36,871 bases of DNA from Opitutia bacterium (GCA_002862945.1 PKCJ01000097.1:1-36871); one strand, 5' to 3'. Counted from the first letter of the stretch, positions 27,194-35,918 are shown. Numbers and translations: made by a program. Notes: generated by a model from the sequence alone, not told the origin.

Positions 27194-28099
27194 TTAAAAC
27201 TGCATAGTGCGGCTGATTTCGAGTGCTTCAAGCGTGGTCTGCAGGTGAGTCTCGACCTTGGCTGGAGCCAATTCTGCACCGAAGATGCGATCACGTAAAT
27301 CACTAGCTTGCGTATTCATTACAAGAAGCGCTGCTTTTAGGGCTGCCTGGTCTAGCTCACTTAGACCCTTACGTACGACGATTACGTGACTGGGCACGGG
27401 GCCTTGGCTATCGAGCATGCGTAGTTTCTCGCGTTGCGCCTTGCTCAGGTGCTTATCTTCATCGAGTACGTAGTAACTGACAGCAGCTGCTATTGCTTCG
27501 CCCCTGAGGACCCGTTCTGCAGCTGAAACATAACCGACTCCATAGAAAACATTATCCTCGCCGAAGAAGCCTTCAGGGCCGTTCTCTAGATCGATTAGAC
27601 CTTGGGTATAAAGATCCCAGACGGGTATAAGAAAACCTGAGGTGCTCGTGCGACTCGAGAAAGCAATGGGCTGGCCTTTAAGTTCTGCGATATTTTGGTA
27701 GGGGACATCTTTGAGTGTAATCCAGTAACTTTGGTAGTAGGGCTTTCCGTCGATGAGTTCGGCCAAAAGAATATCAATGATGTCTTGCTCAATCAATTTG
27801 GCTGCGGCTGTCGCGCTGAGGTAGGCTAGGTCGATTGTGCCGTTGCGAAGGCCCTCATAGATGACGGCAGAACTCATTGGTACGATTGCTTCTACAGGCT
27901 TGCCCGTAGTCTTGGAAAGATAGCTCTCTAGGGCTGCGCGATCCTCTAGCATGGCGTCTGGGTCTTTATCCGGTTCTAGCGCGATGATAATTTTTTTGAC
28001 AGTGTCGGCAACTGCCTCGTCGCTCTGCTCCGCACAACCAAGGAGTAGGCAGACAGTGATTAAAAAGGAAAGTCTAAGATAGGTGACTAGTATATTCAT
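27194..28099 (-). CDS. phnD: PhnD-type periplasmic substrate-binding lipoprotein
   Basis: This binding protein delivers ligand to PhnE/PhnC. The start is placed at ATG 28099 because it gives a lipoprotein signal (hydrophobic stretch, then LLLGC with C22); the longer open frame would start inside a hairpin. The mature part follows the PhnD/phosphite-binding pattern: an IALEPDKDPDAM start, LRNGTIDLAYLSATAAAKL, GQPIAFSSRTSTSGFLIP and VLRGEAIAAAVSYY. The length is 301 residues. Ligand-contacting residues cannot be assigned by eye. It lies between the TonB receptor and phnC on the same strand. Confidence 0.82.
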   Translation of the reverse strand: MNILVTYLRLSFLITVCLLLGCAEQSDEAVADTVKKIIIALEPDKDPDAMLEDRAALESYLSKTTGKPVEAIVPMSSAVIYEGLRNGTIDLAYLSATAAAKLIEQDIIDILLAELIDGKPYYQSYWITLKDVPYQNIAELKGQPIAFSSRTSTSGFLIPVWDLYTQGLIDLENGPEGFFGEDNVFYGVGYVSAAERVLRGEAIAAAVSYYVLDEDKHLSKAQREKLRMLDSQGPVPSHVIVVRKGLSELDQAALKAALLVMNTQASDLRDRIFGAELAPAKVETHLQTTLEALEISRTMQF

Positions 28100-28141
28100 A
28101 AAGCGTGGACAGTGGATAGAAGAGTGGTCTAAATGCAAGAA

Positions 28142-28168
28142 GGGATCGGCCAATAAATGGCCGATCCC
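28142..28168 (-). terminator. Strong hairpin between the TonB receptor and phnD
   Basis: A perfect 11-bp stem (GGGATCGGCCA / TGGCCGATCCC) with a 5-base loop lies 33 bp after the receptor stop. The downstream T-run on the minus strand is weak (TTCTTGCATTT), so it could be an incomplete terminator or an mRNA-stabilising hairpin that lowers transcription into phnD. Confidence 0.55.
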
Positions 28169-28200
28169 CAAATTTGCTTCTATTTACGAAGTAATGACTT

Positions 28201-30336
28201 CTAGAAAGTACCTTTGATTGATACGGCCGCGTTTATAGGAGCACCCACAGTAAATTGGTGGCTACTATAAGAGTGTGGGTAGTATTCCTCGTCTAGGAGG
28301 TTCTCAATATTAAGCTGTAAGCGGAGGTTATCGCTTAGCTGGTAGTAAGCTGCCGCATCGACACGAGTGAAGCTAGGTACTGTTCCTTTTGAAGCACCAC
28401 CTTTTGGAGTGCTCTCGCCCTGATAGATGGCACCTAAACCAAGGCCTAGTTTCTCGCTGAGCTGGTAGTTGTTCCAGATCGAGTAGGAGGACTTGGGTAG
28501 CTCAGCAGGTCTTGCTCCGCTTGTGGTCTCACCCGTTAGGTGGGTATAGCCTGCGCTTACTGTCCACTGGTCAGTGACTCGACCGAGGTATTGAGCTTCG
28601 AAACCCTCGATCTCAGCCTCGTTAATTAGAGAACCACCTGCGCCATCATCTGTGACTAGATCTTGTTCTATTTTGAAAATAGCCAAGGTGACGCTTTGAT
28701 CATCTGCCAGGTCCCATTTGATGCCAGCTTCGAGATTAGTGAATTCATCTGGGTCAAGGCCTGCGTCACCTAAGTTAGCGAATTGATCACCGCTTTGTGG
28801 GACAAAGGTTTGGCTGTAGCTAGCATAAAGAGAAATATGCTCTTCAGGCTTGTAGACAATACCAGCACGAGGCGTGAATTCCTTGTCCTTCTGGCTACCA
28901 CTGTCGCTCGCACCTGCTTCATTGTCAGTAACTTCAATATCGAAACTGTCGAAGCGAGCGCCGAGAACGGCAGTAAGCTGATCGGATAGCTCGATCTCGT
29001 CTTGGACGTATAAAGATAAAACCGAAAGGTCAGTAGCAGTATCGTCATTGAGGTCGGTGAAAGGACCTGCGTTAAGCCCACCTGCATTAAATCCAAGGCC
29101 AGGGGTGTTGCGACCGCTAATTGTAAAAACTGCTGTGTCTTCAGTTGCAGCACTTGGATCGAAATCTGGATTAAAACGATCGTTTTCGGAGGAGCTATCC
29201 ATAAACTCAGCACCAAGGAGCAGCGTGTGTTTGATGCTACCACTATCTAGTTCTGCGACAAGATTGCCAGAAAGAACGAAATTTTGGCGTTCAGTTGTGT
29301 CAACATAACCGTCAAGCGTCACTGAATCCGCATCTACTGTCTCATCATAGCTAGAGGCATAGAAATTTTGATAGAGCTTATCGTAGTCAGTATACGACGC
29401 GGTGAAGATGCCCTTGAGGGTGTCAGAGAATGAATGCTGCAGCAGCGCACGGAAGGAGATAGATTCAAACTCAGACTTATTTAAATCTGGATCTCCAAAC
29501 ACGATACCACTGAGTTCAGTGGCAGGTTTACCATCAGCACCTTTTGGGATACCGCGATCGATGGAACGATCATAATCGATCGCCTCTAAGGAAACATCGA
29601 GAGTCGTTTGATCACTCAATGCAAACTTGAAGCTCGGGTTGACCCCGTAGCCAGAACCATCGGAGAAGTCGCGGTGATTCTCGAATGTGTCAAAGTAGGC
29701 GTTCAGGCGGAAGGCACTTGTCTCATTGATGGCAACATTCTTGTCCAGCTGAACCTCACTCGCTCCAAAGTTGTCAATCGACAATGAGTATGCATTGAAA
29801 TCTTGACCGATTTCTGCCTTCTTAGTCACACGATTGACAACACCACCAGCACCACCACGTCCGAAGAGTAGGGCGTTTGGTCCGCGTAGTATTTCGATCT
29901 GCTCAACATTGTAGAGTGGACGGTAGTATTGCACATCGTCGCGCACACCATCAACAAAGAAGTCGGAGGTTGAGAGGCTGCCGCGGAAGACGACTGCATC
30001 GCGGTGGCCTTCACCCTGGTTCATATTTACTCCAGGAGTGTAATCGACAATATCACCGACACTGTCAAAGCCGCGTAGTGAGATGTCGGCAGCACTTGTG
30101 ATTGATAGGCTCTGGGGCACGTTAATGACAGGTGTTGGAGTTTTTAAAGCATTCACTTGATCGGAGAAGAGAAACTGATCTGTGACCACGAATTCATCTA
30201 ATTCGTAGACCTCGTTCTCAGCAGCAGCTTCCATGTCTTGTGCCAGCGAAGACACAGAACTGATTGTCAGGGAAAAAAGGCCACACGCCATGAGTTTGAT
30301 GGGCAGCATCTTTAGTTGCTTTAGGTATGTTTTCAT
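28201..30336 (-). CDS. TonB-dependent siderophore receptor
   Basis: This outer-membrane beta-barrel of 711 residues takes up ferric siderophore with TonB energy. A signal peptide (1-~32, ending SLAQD) is followed by the TonB box DEFVVTDQ (47-54). The plug domain starts with TPVINVPQSLS and includes LRGFDSVGDIVDYTPGV and ILRGPNALLFGRGGAGGVVN, typical of catecholate/hydroxamate receptors (Fiu/FhuE type). A 22-strand-type barrel follows, closing with an aromatic last residue (IKGTF). It is the first gene of a leftward set with phnD, phnC, phnE and the SDR. Two Fur-like sites flank a TTGACA -35 element upstream, so iron repression is expected. Confidence 0.92.
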   Translation of the reverse strand: MKTYLKQLKMLPIKLMACGLFSLTISSVSSLAQDMEAAAENEVYELDEFVVTDQFLFSDQVNALKTPTPVINVPQSLSITSAADISLRGFDSVGDIVDYTPGVNMNQGEGHRDAVVFRGSLSTSDFFVDGVRDDVQYYRPLYNVEQIEILRGPNALLFGRGGAGGVVNRVTKKAEIGQDFNAYSLSIDNFGASEVQLDKNVAINETSAFRLNAYFDTFENHRDFSDGSGYGVNPSFKFALSDQTTLDVSLEAIDYDRSIDRGIPKGADGKPATELSGIVFGDPDLNKSEFESISFRALLQHSFSDTLKGIFTASYTDYDKLYQNFYASSYDETVDADSVTLDGYVDTTERQNFVLSGNLVAELDSGSIKHTLLLGAEFMDSSSENDRFNPDFDPSAATEDTAVFTISGRNTPGLGFNAGGLNAGPFTDLNDDTATDLSVLSLYVQDEIELSDQLTAVLGARFDSFDIEVTDNEAGASDSGSQKDKEFTPRAGIVYKPEEHISLYASYSQTFVPQSGDQFANLGDAGLDPDEFTNLEAGIKWDLADDQSVTLAIFKIEQDLVTDDGAGGSLINEAEIEGFEAQYLGRVTDQWTVSAGYTHLTGETTSGARPAELPKSSYSIWNNYQLSEKLGLGLGAIYQGESTPKGGASKGTVPSFTRVDAAAYYQLSDNLRLQLNIENLLDEEYYPHSYSSHQFTVGAPINAAVSIKGTF

Positions 30337-30366
30337 ATGTTTTTTGTTGGTGAAAACTAATAAAAA

Positions 30367-30386
30367 GAATGAGTCTCAATAGCATT
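30367..30386 (-). promoter_or_regulatory. Second, weaker Fur-like site over the -10 region of the receptor promoter
   Basis: GAATGAGTCTCAATAGCATT contains the near-palindrome AATGAGTCTCAAT, like many gamma-proteobacterial Fur sites, but it agrees poorly with the 7-1-7 consensus (9 of 15). It covers the region where the -10 box would lie, given the TTGACA at 30399-30394. Confidence 0.45.
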
Positions 30387-30393
30387 TAAGACT

Positions 30394-30399
30394 TGTCAA
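30394..30399 (-). promoter_or_regulatory. Candidate -35 box of the receptor gene
   Basis: A perfect TTGACA on the minus strand lies between the two Fur-like sites, about 60 bp before the receptor start. No good -10 match is seen at 17 bp. Confidence 0.5.
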
Positions 30400-30407
30400 G
30401 CTTTTAT

Positions 30408-30422
30408 TGATATTGAGTATCA
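30408..30422 (-). promoter_or_regulatory. Fur box upstream of the TonB receptor
   Basis: TGATATTGAGTATCA matches the 7-1-7 Fur consensus TGATAATGATTATCA at 13 of 15 positions and is itself a near-perfect palindrome. It lies just upstream of the TTGACA -35 element, well placed for iron-dependent repression. Confidence 0.75.
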
Positions 30423-30582
30423 TTAGCATAAATTATCTTATGTATTACAGCACCTATAGAGGGTAGTTCTTGAGTAACTAGCTTCTTAATGATGACTAAT
30501 TAGCTCACAGCTCCCCTTACTTAGCTGATTGAGTAGTGAGATGCTCGCTCAATTGGAGGCACACCTCGCGCAATACCCATAA

Positions 30583-30608
30583 AAAACGCTGACAGATGTC
30601 AGCGTTTT
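30583..30608 (-). terminator. Intrinsic terminator after lptE
   Basis: An 11-bp perfect stem (AAAACGCTGAC / GTCAGCGTTTT) with loop AGAT is followed on the minus strand by further Ts. It lies 24 bp after the lptE stop and ends the rpmF-plsX-fabH-bamD-lptE run. Confidence 0.9.
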
Positions 30609-30632
30609 ACAGAAATAGACTATTGTAAGCTC

Positions 30633-31208
30633 TTACCTAGGTTCCCATGGACTGAGCACCTCGTCGGCAATTCGACGCGCCAAGCCGCGTACGATGTGGG
30701 GCATGGCTTGGTATTCCGATTGAATGAAACCTTGTCTCTGGCTGTCCCCTGGAGTGGCGTATAGGTCTTCCACGTAAGCATTGGAAGATTTTTGGATCAT
30801 GCGTTCTTGGAAGTAATATTCGCCCTTGTTTTGATTGAAGAGTGAGACTTCTGCGGAGAGATTGAGGCTGAAATTCGCGGCCATTGTCGTGTCGAGACTC
30901 TGGCGCGCGTCAGCGCGGCGATTATATTCGGTCAGATTTACAATGAGAACCGCATCAGCGGCTTTACTACTGGTAACTAGCTTTGTGCGCCCATCATGGA
31001 TGAATACCTCACGAATCTGCGAGCTGAGTAAAGCTTGCGCTTGGGGAGCGAAGCTATCATTGGTGACTGGCTTGATGTAAATGGACTCGAAGGGTAGTTC
31101 GACTGGGTTGCCAAATTGGTAAGAATTGCAGCCGCCGGTGAAGGCCACTGTAAACAAAGTGAGTAATGCTAGTATGCGTTCTTGGAGTTCGCTTTGGGGC
31201 ATCTTCAA
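30633..31208 (-). CDS. lptE: LPS-assembly lipoprotein LptE-like
   Basis: LptE plugs the LptD barrel that inserts lipopolysaccharide into the outer membrane. The 191-residue protein has a lipoprotein signal with lipobox FTGGC (C27). The mature part then shows the LptE pattern GCNSYQFGNPVELPFESIYI, split here as GCNSYQFG and PFESIYIKPVTN, plus the VLIVNLTEYNRRAD strand. The call rests on this pattern and the neighbourhood, since LptE varies a lot. It is the last gene of the operon, 35 bp after bamD. Confidence 0.75.
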   Translation of the reverse strand: MKMPQSELQERILALLTLFTVAFTGGCNSYQFGNPVELPFESIYIKPVTNDSFAPQAQALLSSQIREVFIHDGRTKLVTSSKAADAVLIVNLTEYNRRADARQSLDTTMAANFSLNLSAEVSLFNQNKGEYYFQERMIQKSSNAYVEDLYATPGDSQRQGFIQSEYQAMPHIVRGLARRIADEVLSPWEPR

Positions 31209-31243
31209 TTATAGAAAGTTAGTTTCGTTGTTTAGAGAAGAAA

Positions 31244-32263
31244 TTAGTCTGCAAGGAGGAACTTGCGAAGAATGCCGGCTCCAGTGATGGGTTGAACCCC
31301 TGCTTCAATGTCGGCAATACGGGCACGGGCTTCTTCGGCTGCCTCCGATTCTGGCGCGATCGTAATGGTTTCGTTATAGAAGACCAGCGCCGCGGTATTG
31401 TTTGAGCGATAATCATAGAAAAAGTCGCCGAGGTTGAGGCGGCTCCGCGCAAGCAGGTCTTGCATTTTTGCGAGGTTGCTTTCAACTTCGCCTATGAAGC
31501 TACTCTGAGGAAAGAGGATGAGGAAGTCTTCATAGTAACTGATAGCTTGTCGCGTCGAGCCTTGATCGTATTCCACTCCATTGATTAGGTTGGAATAGGT
31601 CTGAGCAGTTCTATAATAGGCGTCCGACGCGAGCATGCTCTGAGGGTAATAGTTGATCAATCGATCAAGCGCATCGATGGCGTCTTCGGGGTTTTGTTCC
31701 CGTTCAGAGACGATTGCGATATTCATCAGTGCGAGAGGTGCGTAGTCGCTGAAGGGTGCGTTGCGTACGATTTGTTCAAACTGACGAGCTGCCTCGCCGT
31801 ATTGCTTGAAGCCAGGGATGAGCCAGAGGATACGGCCTCGGGCACCCTCCATAAGAGCAGTGGCACAATCAAATTGAGCGCTAAGCACTTGATTGAAATT
31901 TTGGTAGTTTGGATGCTTGAAAATAATCTCTTGTAGGTTAACAAAGGCTTTGGTCCATTGACCCTTTCCCATGAGAATTTGACTACGGAGGAAGCGAGCA
32001 TCCCCACAGGCCACTGCCTCTGGGTATTTCTTTATAATTTTCTTTAAGATGCGCTCAGCCGAGCGAGTGCTACCTGCATCAAGTTTTGCCTTCGCAGTTT
32101 CGAGTAGTGCGGCCGCTTCAGACTCTTGCACGGAGTTCGCTATATTGAGATCGACGAGGTCTTCGTCTTCGCCGATGAACCATTCAAGCGGGTTGAATTG
32201 GGCATGCAGCGATGTGACTAGTAGTAGCCAGATAGCGAAAGTGGTAGCGGTCGTATGTTGCAT
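31244..32263 (-). CDS. bamD: BamD-like outer-membrane assembly TPR protein (no lipobox)
   Basis: BamD is an essential TPR component of the machine that folds beta-barrels into the outer membrane. This 339-residue protein has TPR-like repeats throughout, with the BamD-typical YDYAR-like lines ARQFEQIVRNAPFSDYAPLA and YYEDFLILFPQSSF. Unlike classical BamD it has a plain signal peptide (1-~21, cut near LHA-Q) with no cysteine for lipid attachment. A general YbgF/CpoB-type TPR protein is the alternative. It lies 15 bp after fabH and 35 bp before lptE, which supports an outer-membrane role. Confidence 0.72.
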   Translation of the reverse strand: MQHTTATTFAIWLLLVTSLHAQFNPLEWFIGEDEDLVDLNIANSVQESEAAALLETAKAKLDAGSTRSAERILKKIIKKYPEAVACGDARFLRSQILMGKGQWTKAFVNLQEIIFKHPNYQNFNQVLSAQFDCATALMEGARGRILWLIPGFKQYGEAARQFEQIVRNAPFSDYAPLALMNIAIVSEREQNPEDAIDALDRLINYYPQSMLASDAYYRTAQTYSNLINGVEYDQGSTRQAISYYEDFLILFPQSSFIGEVESNLAKMQDLLARSRLNLGDFFYDYRSNNTAALVFYNETITIAPESEAAEEARARIADIEAGVQPITGAGILRKFLLAD

Positions 32264-32278
32264 AGTTATTTTTGAAGA

Positions 32279-33277
32279 TCACTGCCATTTGATCAATGAG
32301 GCACCCCAGGTCAAGCCTGCCCCAAAAGCGACGAGAAGGATCAGATCTCCAGATTGGATCCGACCCATCTGATAGGCCTCGTCAAGGGCGAGTCCGACGG
32401 AAGCGCCAGAGGTGTTGCCGAATCGATCGAGATTGTTGTGGAATTTTTCCAATGGCAGCTTCATTCGCTTTGCGAGGCTATCAATGATGCGCATGTTGGC
32501 TTGATGCGGGATAAGTAAATCGATTTGGTCCGACGTAAAGCTATATTGCTTTAGAATATCGCTGCTGACTTGTCCCATGACGCGGACGGCCTGCTTAAAG
32601 ATTTCCTTGCCGTTCATTTTGATGAAGTGTTGACGCGCGTCGATTGATTCGTGAGAGGGGGGAATCGTTGAACCGCCGGCAGGTTGATAAAGTAGGCTTG
32701 GATCGGAGCCATCGGAGCCAGCGATACTGCCTAAGACCCCGACGCCAGCGGTTTCGGAGGCTTCAATGATGATCGCGCTTGCCGCATCGCCGAAAAGCAC
32801 GCAAGTGGTCCGGTCTTGGAAGTCTAAGATCGAACTCATCTTCTCCGCACCTATGATGAGCGCTTTCTTGTAGGCTCCCGAACGCAGCATATTAGAGCCA
32901 GTGTTGAGCGCGTAAATGAAGCCTGAGCAGGCAGCCTGAATATCAAATGCAGTGATGTTACCCAAGCCGAGCTTACTCTGGAGAATGCATGCGGTGGAAG
33001 GGAAGGGCATGTCGGGTGTCATCGTGGCCACGATAATGAGATCAATGTCACTACGGTCGATGCCTGCTGCTAAGATAGCCTTCTCGGCGGCGGCTACAGC
33101 CATGTCACTGGTTTTCTCGCCTTGGGCTGCGAAACAGCGTTCGCTGATGCCAGAGCGTGTACGAATCCATTCGTCTGAAGTGTCTACAATTTTGGACATG
33201 TCATCATTTGTTAACACTTTGGCAGGCGAGTAGGAACCAGTGCCGGTTATGATGACGGATCGAGTAGGCTGAGACAT
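32279..33277 (-). CDS. fabH: Beta-ketoacyl-ACP synthase III
   Basis: FabH starts fatty-acid synthesis by condensing acetyl-CoA (or branched primers) with malonyl-ACP. The catalytic triad is complete: C117 in [11 protein letters not shown]258 in PHQANMRI and N288 in NTSGASV. The 332-residue length and the start [18 protein letters not shown] are typical. It is 61 bp after plsX in the conserved rpmF-plsX-fabH order. Confidence 0.97.
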   Translation of the reverse strand: MSQPTRSVIITGTGSYSPAKVLTNDDMSKIVDTSDEWIRTRSGISERCFAAQGEKTSDMAVAAAEKAILAAGIDRSDIDLIIVATMTPDMPFPSTACILQSKLGLGNITAFDIQAACSGFIYALNTGSNMLRSGAYKKALIIGAEKMSSILDFQDRTTCVLFGDAASAIIIEASETAGVGVLGSIAGSDGSDPSLLYQPAGGSTIPPSHESIDARQHFIKMNGKEIFKQAVRVMGQVSSDILKQYSFTSDQIDLLIPHQANMRIIDSLAKRMKLPLEKFHNNLDRFGNTSGASVGLALDEAYQMGRIQSGDLILLVAFGAGLTWGASLIKWQ

Positions 33278-33338
33278 TTAGGGAAGTTGATTGTAGGTGG
33301 ATGATTGGTCTATCAATGAGCTCTAATCTGAGGGCAGT

Positions 33339-34382
33339 TTAGACTAGGTCATTAGCTTGATTGATATCAGAGCTAATTGAGTCAATCATATCATGCCTCA
33401 CTATTTGACGAGCAATGCGTAAAGCATTGGCAATCGCTATATAATTTGAGGAGCCGTGTGATTTCAAAACATTCCCTTTGAGGCCGAGTAGCGGGGCGCC
33501 TGCGTATTGGTCGGGGCTGAGTCGCACTTTCATGTCGTGGAAGGCTGATTTGGAGAGTGCTGCACCGATGATCCGCTTGGGATTACGCACGAGTTCTTCT
33601 TTCATGGTATTACCGACGAAGCCGAAGACCGCTTCGCTCGATTTTAGAACAACGTTGCCGACGAAACCATCACAAACGATCACATCGACGTCTCCATCGA
33701 AAATCTGGAAGCCCTCAATTGGACCCACATAATTGATCACCTTTTTGTCGATCGCTTGCAGATAAATCCCCGATGCGTTGATTAAGCTATTTCCTTTACC
33801 TTCTTCGGTGCCGATGGTGAGCAGAGAAACACGAGGGTTTTCAATGCCAAGGGCTGCTTTGGCGTAGTTTGAGCCAAGCACCGCATTATGCATTAGATTG
33901 ATCGAACTAGATTCTGGATTTGCTCCGACATCTATTAGGACAAAGGGCTTTTTTTTGCTGGGCACAATGATGCCTAGAGCAGGGCGATCGACACCGTCTA
34001 GTGGGCGCATGCGCAGTGTGCCACCAGCCATCAGGGCGCCCGTATTGCCGCAGCTGACGACTGCATCGGCTTTGCCAGCCCTGAGTAGCTCGATGGCTTG
34101 AGCCATTGATGAGTCTTTTTTCTTGCGCAGCGCTTGGATCGGCTTGTCCGTCATGCTAACCACCTCGCTTGCGTGGTGGACGTGGATCTTGTCCGGATCT
34201 ATGCTGAACTTGCGAACCTTCAATAGGCGCTCCAATAAGCGTCCATTTCCCACGAGGGTGAAGTCGCAGTCGAGACCAAGCTCATCAGTCGCATACAATA
34301 GTCCACGTATAAATTCCGTAGGCCCAAGGTCACTTCCCATTGCGTCGACCGCGATGGTGCACTTACCGTCGGGTGCGACCAT
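33339..34382 (-). CDS. plsX: Phosphate acyltransferase PlsX
   Basis: PlsX makes acyl-phosphate from acyl-ACP and phosphate for phospholipid synthesis through PlsY. The start IAVDAMGSDLGPTEFIRG and the motifs SCGNTGALMAGG and LIDVGANPE identify the family. The length is 347 residues. It lies between rpmF (58 bp) and fabH (61 bp) in the order conserved across many bacteria. Confidence 0.96.
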   Translation of the reverse strand: MVAPDGKCTIAVDAMGSDLGPTEFIRGLLYATDELGLDCDFTLVGNGRLLERLLKVRKFSIDPDKIHVHHASEVVSMTDKPIQALRKKKDSSMAQAIELLRAGKADAVVSCGNTGALMAGGTLRMRPLDGVDRPALGIIVPSKKKPFVLIDVGANPESSSINLMHNAVLGSNYAKAALGIENPRVSLLTIGTEEGKGNSLINASGIYLQAIDKKVINYVGPIEGFQIFDGDVDVIVCDGFVGNVVLKSSEAVFGFVGNTMKEELVRNPKRIIGAALSKSAFHDMKVRLSPDQYAGAPLLGLKGNVLKSHGSSNYIAIANALRIARQIVRHDMIDSISSDINQANDLV

Positions 34383-34440
34383 TGTAGTAAGTCAAATTAA
34401 AGTAGCAGAGGGCAGGATCAGATTGCTTATGTAGAGTCTA

Positions 34441-34620
34441 TTAGACTTCAACGTCGAGCACTTGGCGGCCACGATACATACCATTTGCGGGATTTACACG
34501 ATGAGGGCGGAAAAGAGTGCCGTCCTGTGAGTCTTTCGAGAGCTGTGGCAGTGCGAAGGTAGTCGCGCCACGGCGTTTGCGGCTCCGTTGCTTTGATTGT
34601 TTGCGTTTTGGCTGTCCCAT
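34441..34620 (-). CDS. rpmF: 50S ribosomal protein L32 (zinc-free form)
   Basis: This is a 59-residue basic ribosomal protein. The start is ATG 34620, giving MGQPKRKQSKQRSRKRRG, the L32 N-terminus; the longer open frame adds 14 unrelated residues. The C-terminal half (FRPHRVNPANGMYRGRQVL) has no cysteines, so it is the C-minus type that does not bind zinc. It is the first gene of the rpmF-plsX-fabH-bamD-lptE run and has a candidate promoter 57 bp upstream. Confidence 0.93.
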   Translation of the reverse strand: MGQPKRKQSKQRSRKRRGATTFALPQLSKDSQDGTLFRPHRVNPANGMYRGRQVLDVEV

Positions 34621-34676
34621 GGGATTTGTTTTGTTAAATTGTAGTGTAGAAAGCGTGACCACTTCTAGATTTTTGG

Positions 34677-34704
34677 ATTAAAGGCTACAGTTTGTCTCCG
34701 TCAA
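34677..34704 (-). promoter_or_regulatory. Candidate sigma70 promoter of the rpmF-plsX-fabH-bamD-lptE operon
   Basis: On the minus strand TTGACG (34704-34699), a 16-bp spacer and TTTAAT (34682-34677) match five of six bases in each box. Transcription would start near 34670, about 50 bp before the rpmF start. Confidence 0.6.
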
Positions 34705-34729
34705 GCTCGCAATCTTCACAAATTTTACC

Positions 34730-35392
34730 TTAAAGACGCATGTTTAGCACAACCTCGACGAGTTGATTTATCCCGTGCTCTGCCTCGGTAATCGATTGGG
34801 CAAGCATGTAGGCTGGGGTTGTCACCACACGATTGGTTCGGTCGACCACGATCGAGTCGACTGAGCAGCCGACGTGATGAGCCCCTTTGGCCTCTACTGC
34901 AGCAACTGTGGTGGTATCGTTACCTATGGTCAATTTAACATTCTGCTCTCCGAGTGCACGCGCCGCGAGGATAGGAGCGATACACATAAAGCCCTGCGGT
35001 TTGCCTGCTGTATGAGTAGCCTGTATGAGATCGATTACGGCGGGATCAACATCGTAATTGGCGCCGTCGAAGGCGTAACTAGACAAGTTTTTGGCCACCC
35101 CGAAGCCGCCCACGTAGATAAATGCGTCAAAATCGTCCGCTTTTACGTTGTCTAATGGCAGAATCTTCCCTCTAGAAATACGTGCCGCCTCTATCATTAC
35201 GTTACGATCTTCCTCCTCTAGTTCATCGCCGTTCGAATGATCAATTACTTGCCTTTGGGTAATATCAGGCGCAAGGCAACTCACCTCTGCGCCAGCTTTT
35301 TCCAGTGCGAGTAGTGTTAATACAGACTCCTGGATCTCAGCGCCATCGTAGACGCCGCAACCTGATAAAATAACAGCAACCTTTATTTTCAT
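34730..35392 (-). CDS. elbB: ElbB-type DJ-1/PfpI family protein (isoprenoid biosynthesis glyoxalase)
   Basis: ElbB proteins belong to the DJ-1/PfpI superfamily; E. coli ElbB has weak glyoxalase activity and has been linked to isoprenoid synthesis. The start is placed at ATG 35392, where the family start VAVILSGCGVYDGAEIQES begins; the longer open frame is a decayed gene reading through. The nucleophile cysteine is in GFMCIAPILAA, followed by LTIGND and the C-terminal TPAYMLAQSITEAEHGIN. The length is 220 residues. It is upstream of rpmF but separated by a promoter, so it is probably its own unit. Confidence 0.92.
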   Translation of the reverse strand: MKIKVAVILSGCGVYDGAEIQESVLTLLALEKAGAEVSCLAPDITQRQVIDHSNGDELEEEDRNVMIEAARISRGKILPLDNVKADDFDAFIYVGGFGVAKNLSSYAFDGANYDVDPAVIDLIQATHTAGKPQGFMCIAPILAARALGEQNVKLTIGNDTTTVAAVEAKGAHHVGCSVDSIVVDRTNRVVTTPAYMLAQSITEAEHGINQLVEVVLNMRL

Positions 35393-35918
35393 GATATAGA
35401 GCGATAGATATTCTTTATTTTTCTGCAATTCCAATAGAGCGAAATATTTCTGAGGGGTTGCCACCAGTGCGATATTTTGTCCGTTTCTAAAAGCACATGC
35501 CACTTCCCTCGAAACCCGCAACTAGCTCTGACCGCAGCTTCCTCATTGAGTTGGGCGGGGGTATCGTCTCTCGGCAGGCTGAAAAGGTCTTTGAGTCCCA
35601 CTTGGTTGAGTCAGCCGAGTGGGAGAGTCCCGTATAGCCCGGTCTCGTCGACGGGGGTGACGGTATTTACACCCCTGAACTGAATCTTCGCTCCACTGTC
35701 TTCTATAAAAATATCTGCACCTGTGCTGACTAGTCCTCATCGTAAAGTATGCGAACACGCCCCCGCCTCTGTGGTTCATTATGACCCATGGTGGAACCCA
35801 GCTGCTGAAGCCCGGGCGACGGATCGAGCTCATCGTATAGAGCAAAAAAAGTGGTGACCAATATCAAGCTAATCGCAGCCAATGCCGTCGAAGAAAAATT
35901 CTTAGAGCCTAGCCACAA
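35390..35918 (-). pseudogene. Decayed gene downstream of apbE
   Basis: A frame starts at TTG 35918, overlapping the apbE stop, and runs 62 residues with one membrane helix (about 11-27) to a TAG at 35730-35732. In the -1 frame coding-like sequence continues ([19 protein letters not shown], then [19 protein letters not shown]) to an in-frame TGA at 35611-35613. Past it the same frame goes on ([20 protein letters not shown]), and the frame that forms the 5' extension of elbB ([18 protein letters not shown]) also looks coding. Together this suggests one membrane protein of roughly 170 residues broken by one or two single-base losses and a stop. No family is recognised. The first 62 residues could still be made as a short membrane peptide coupled to apbE. 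Confidence 0.5.
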
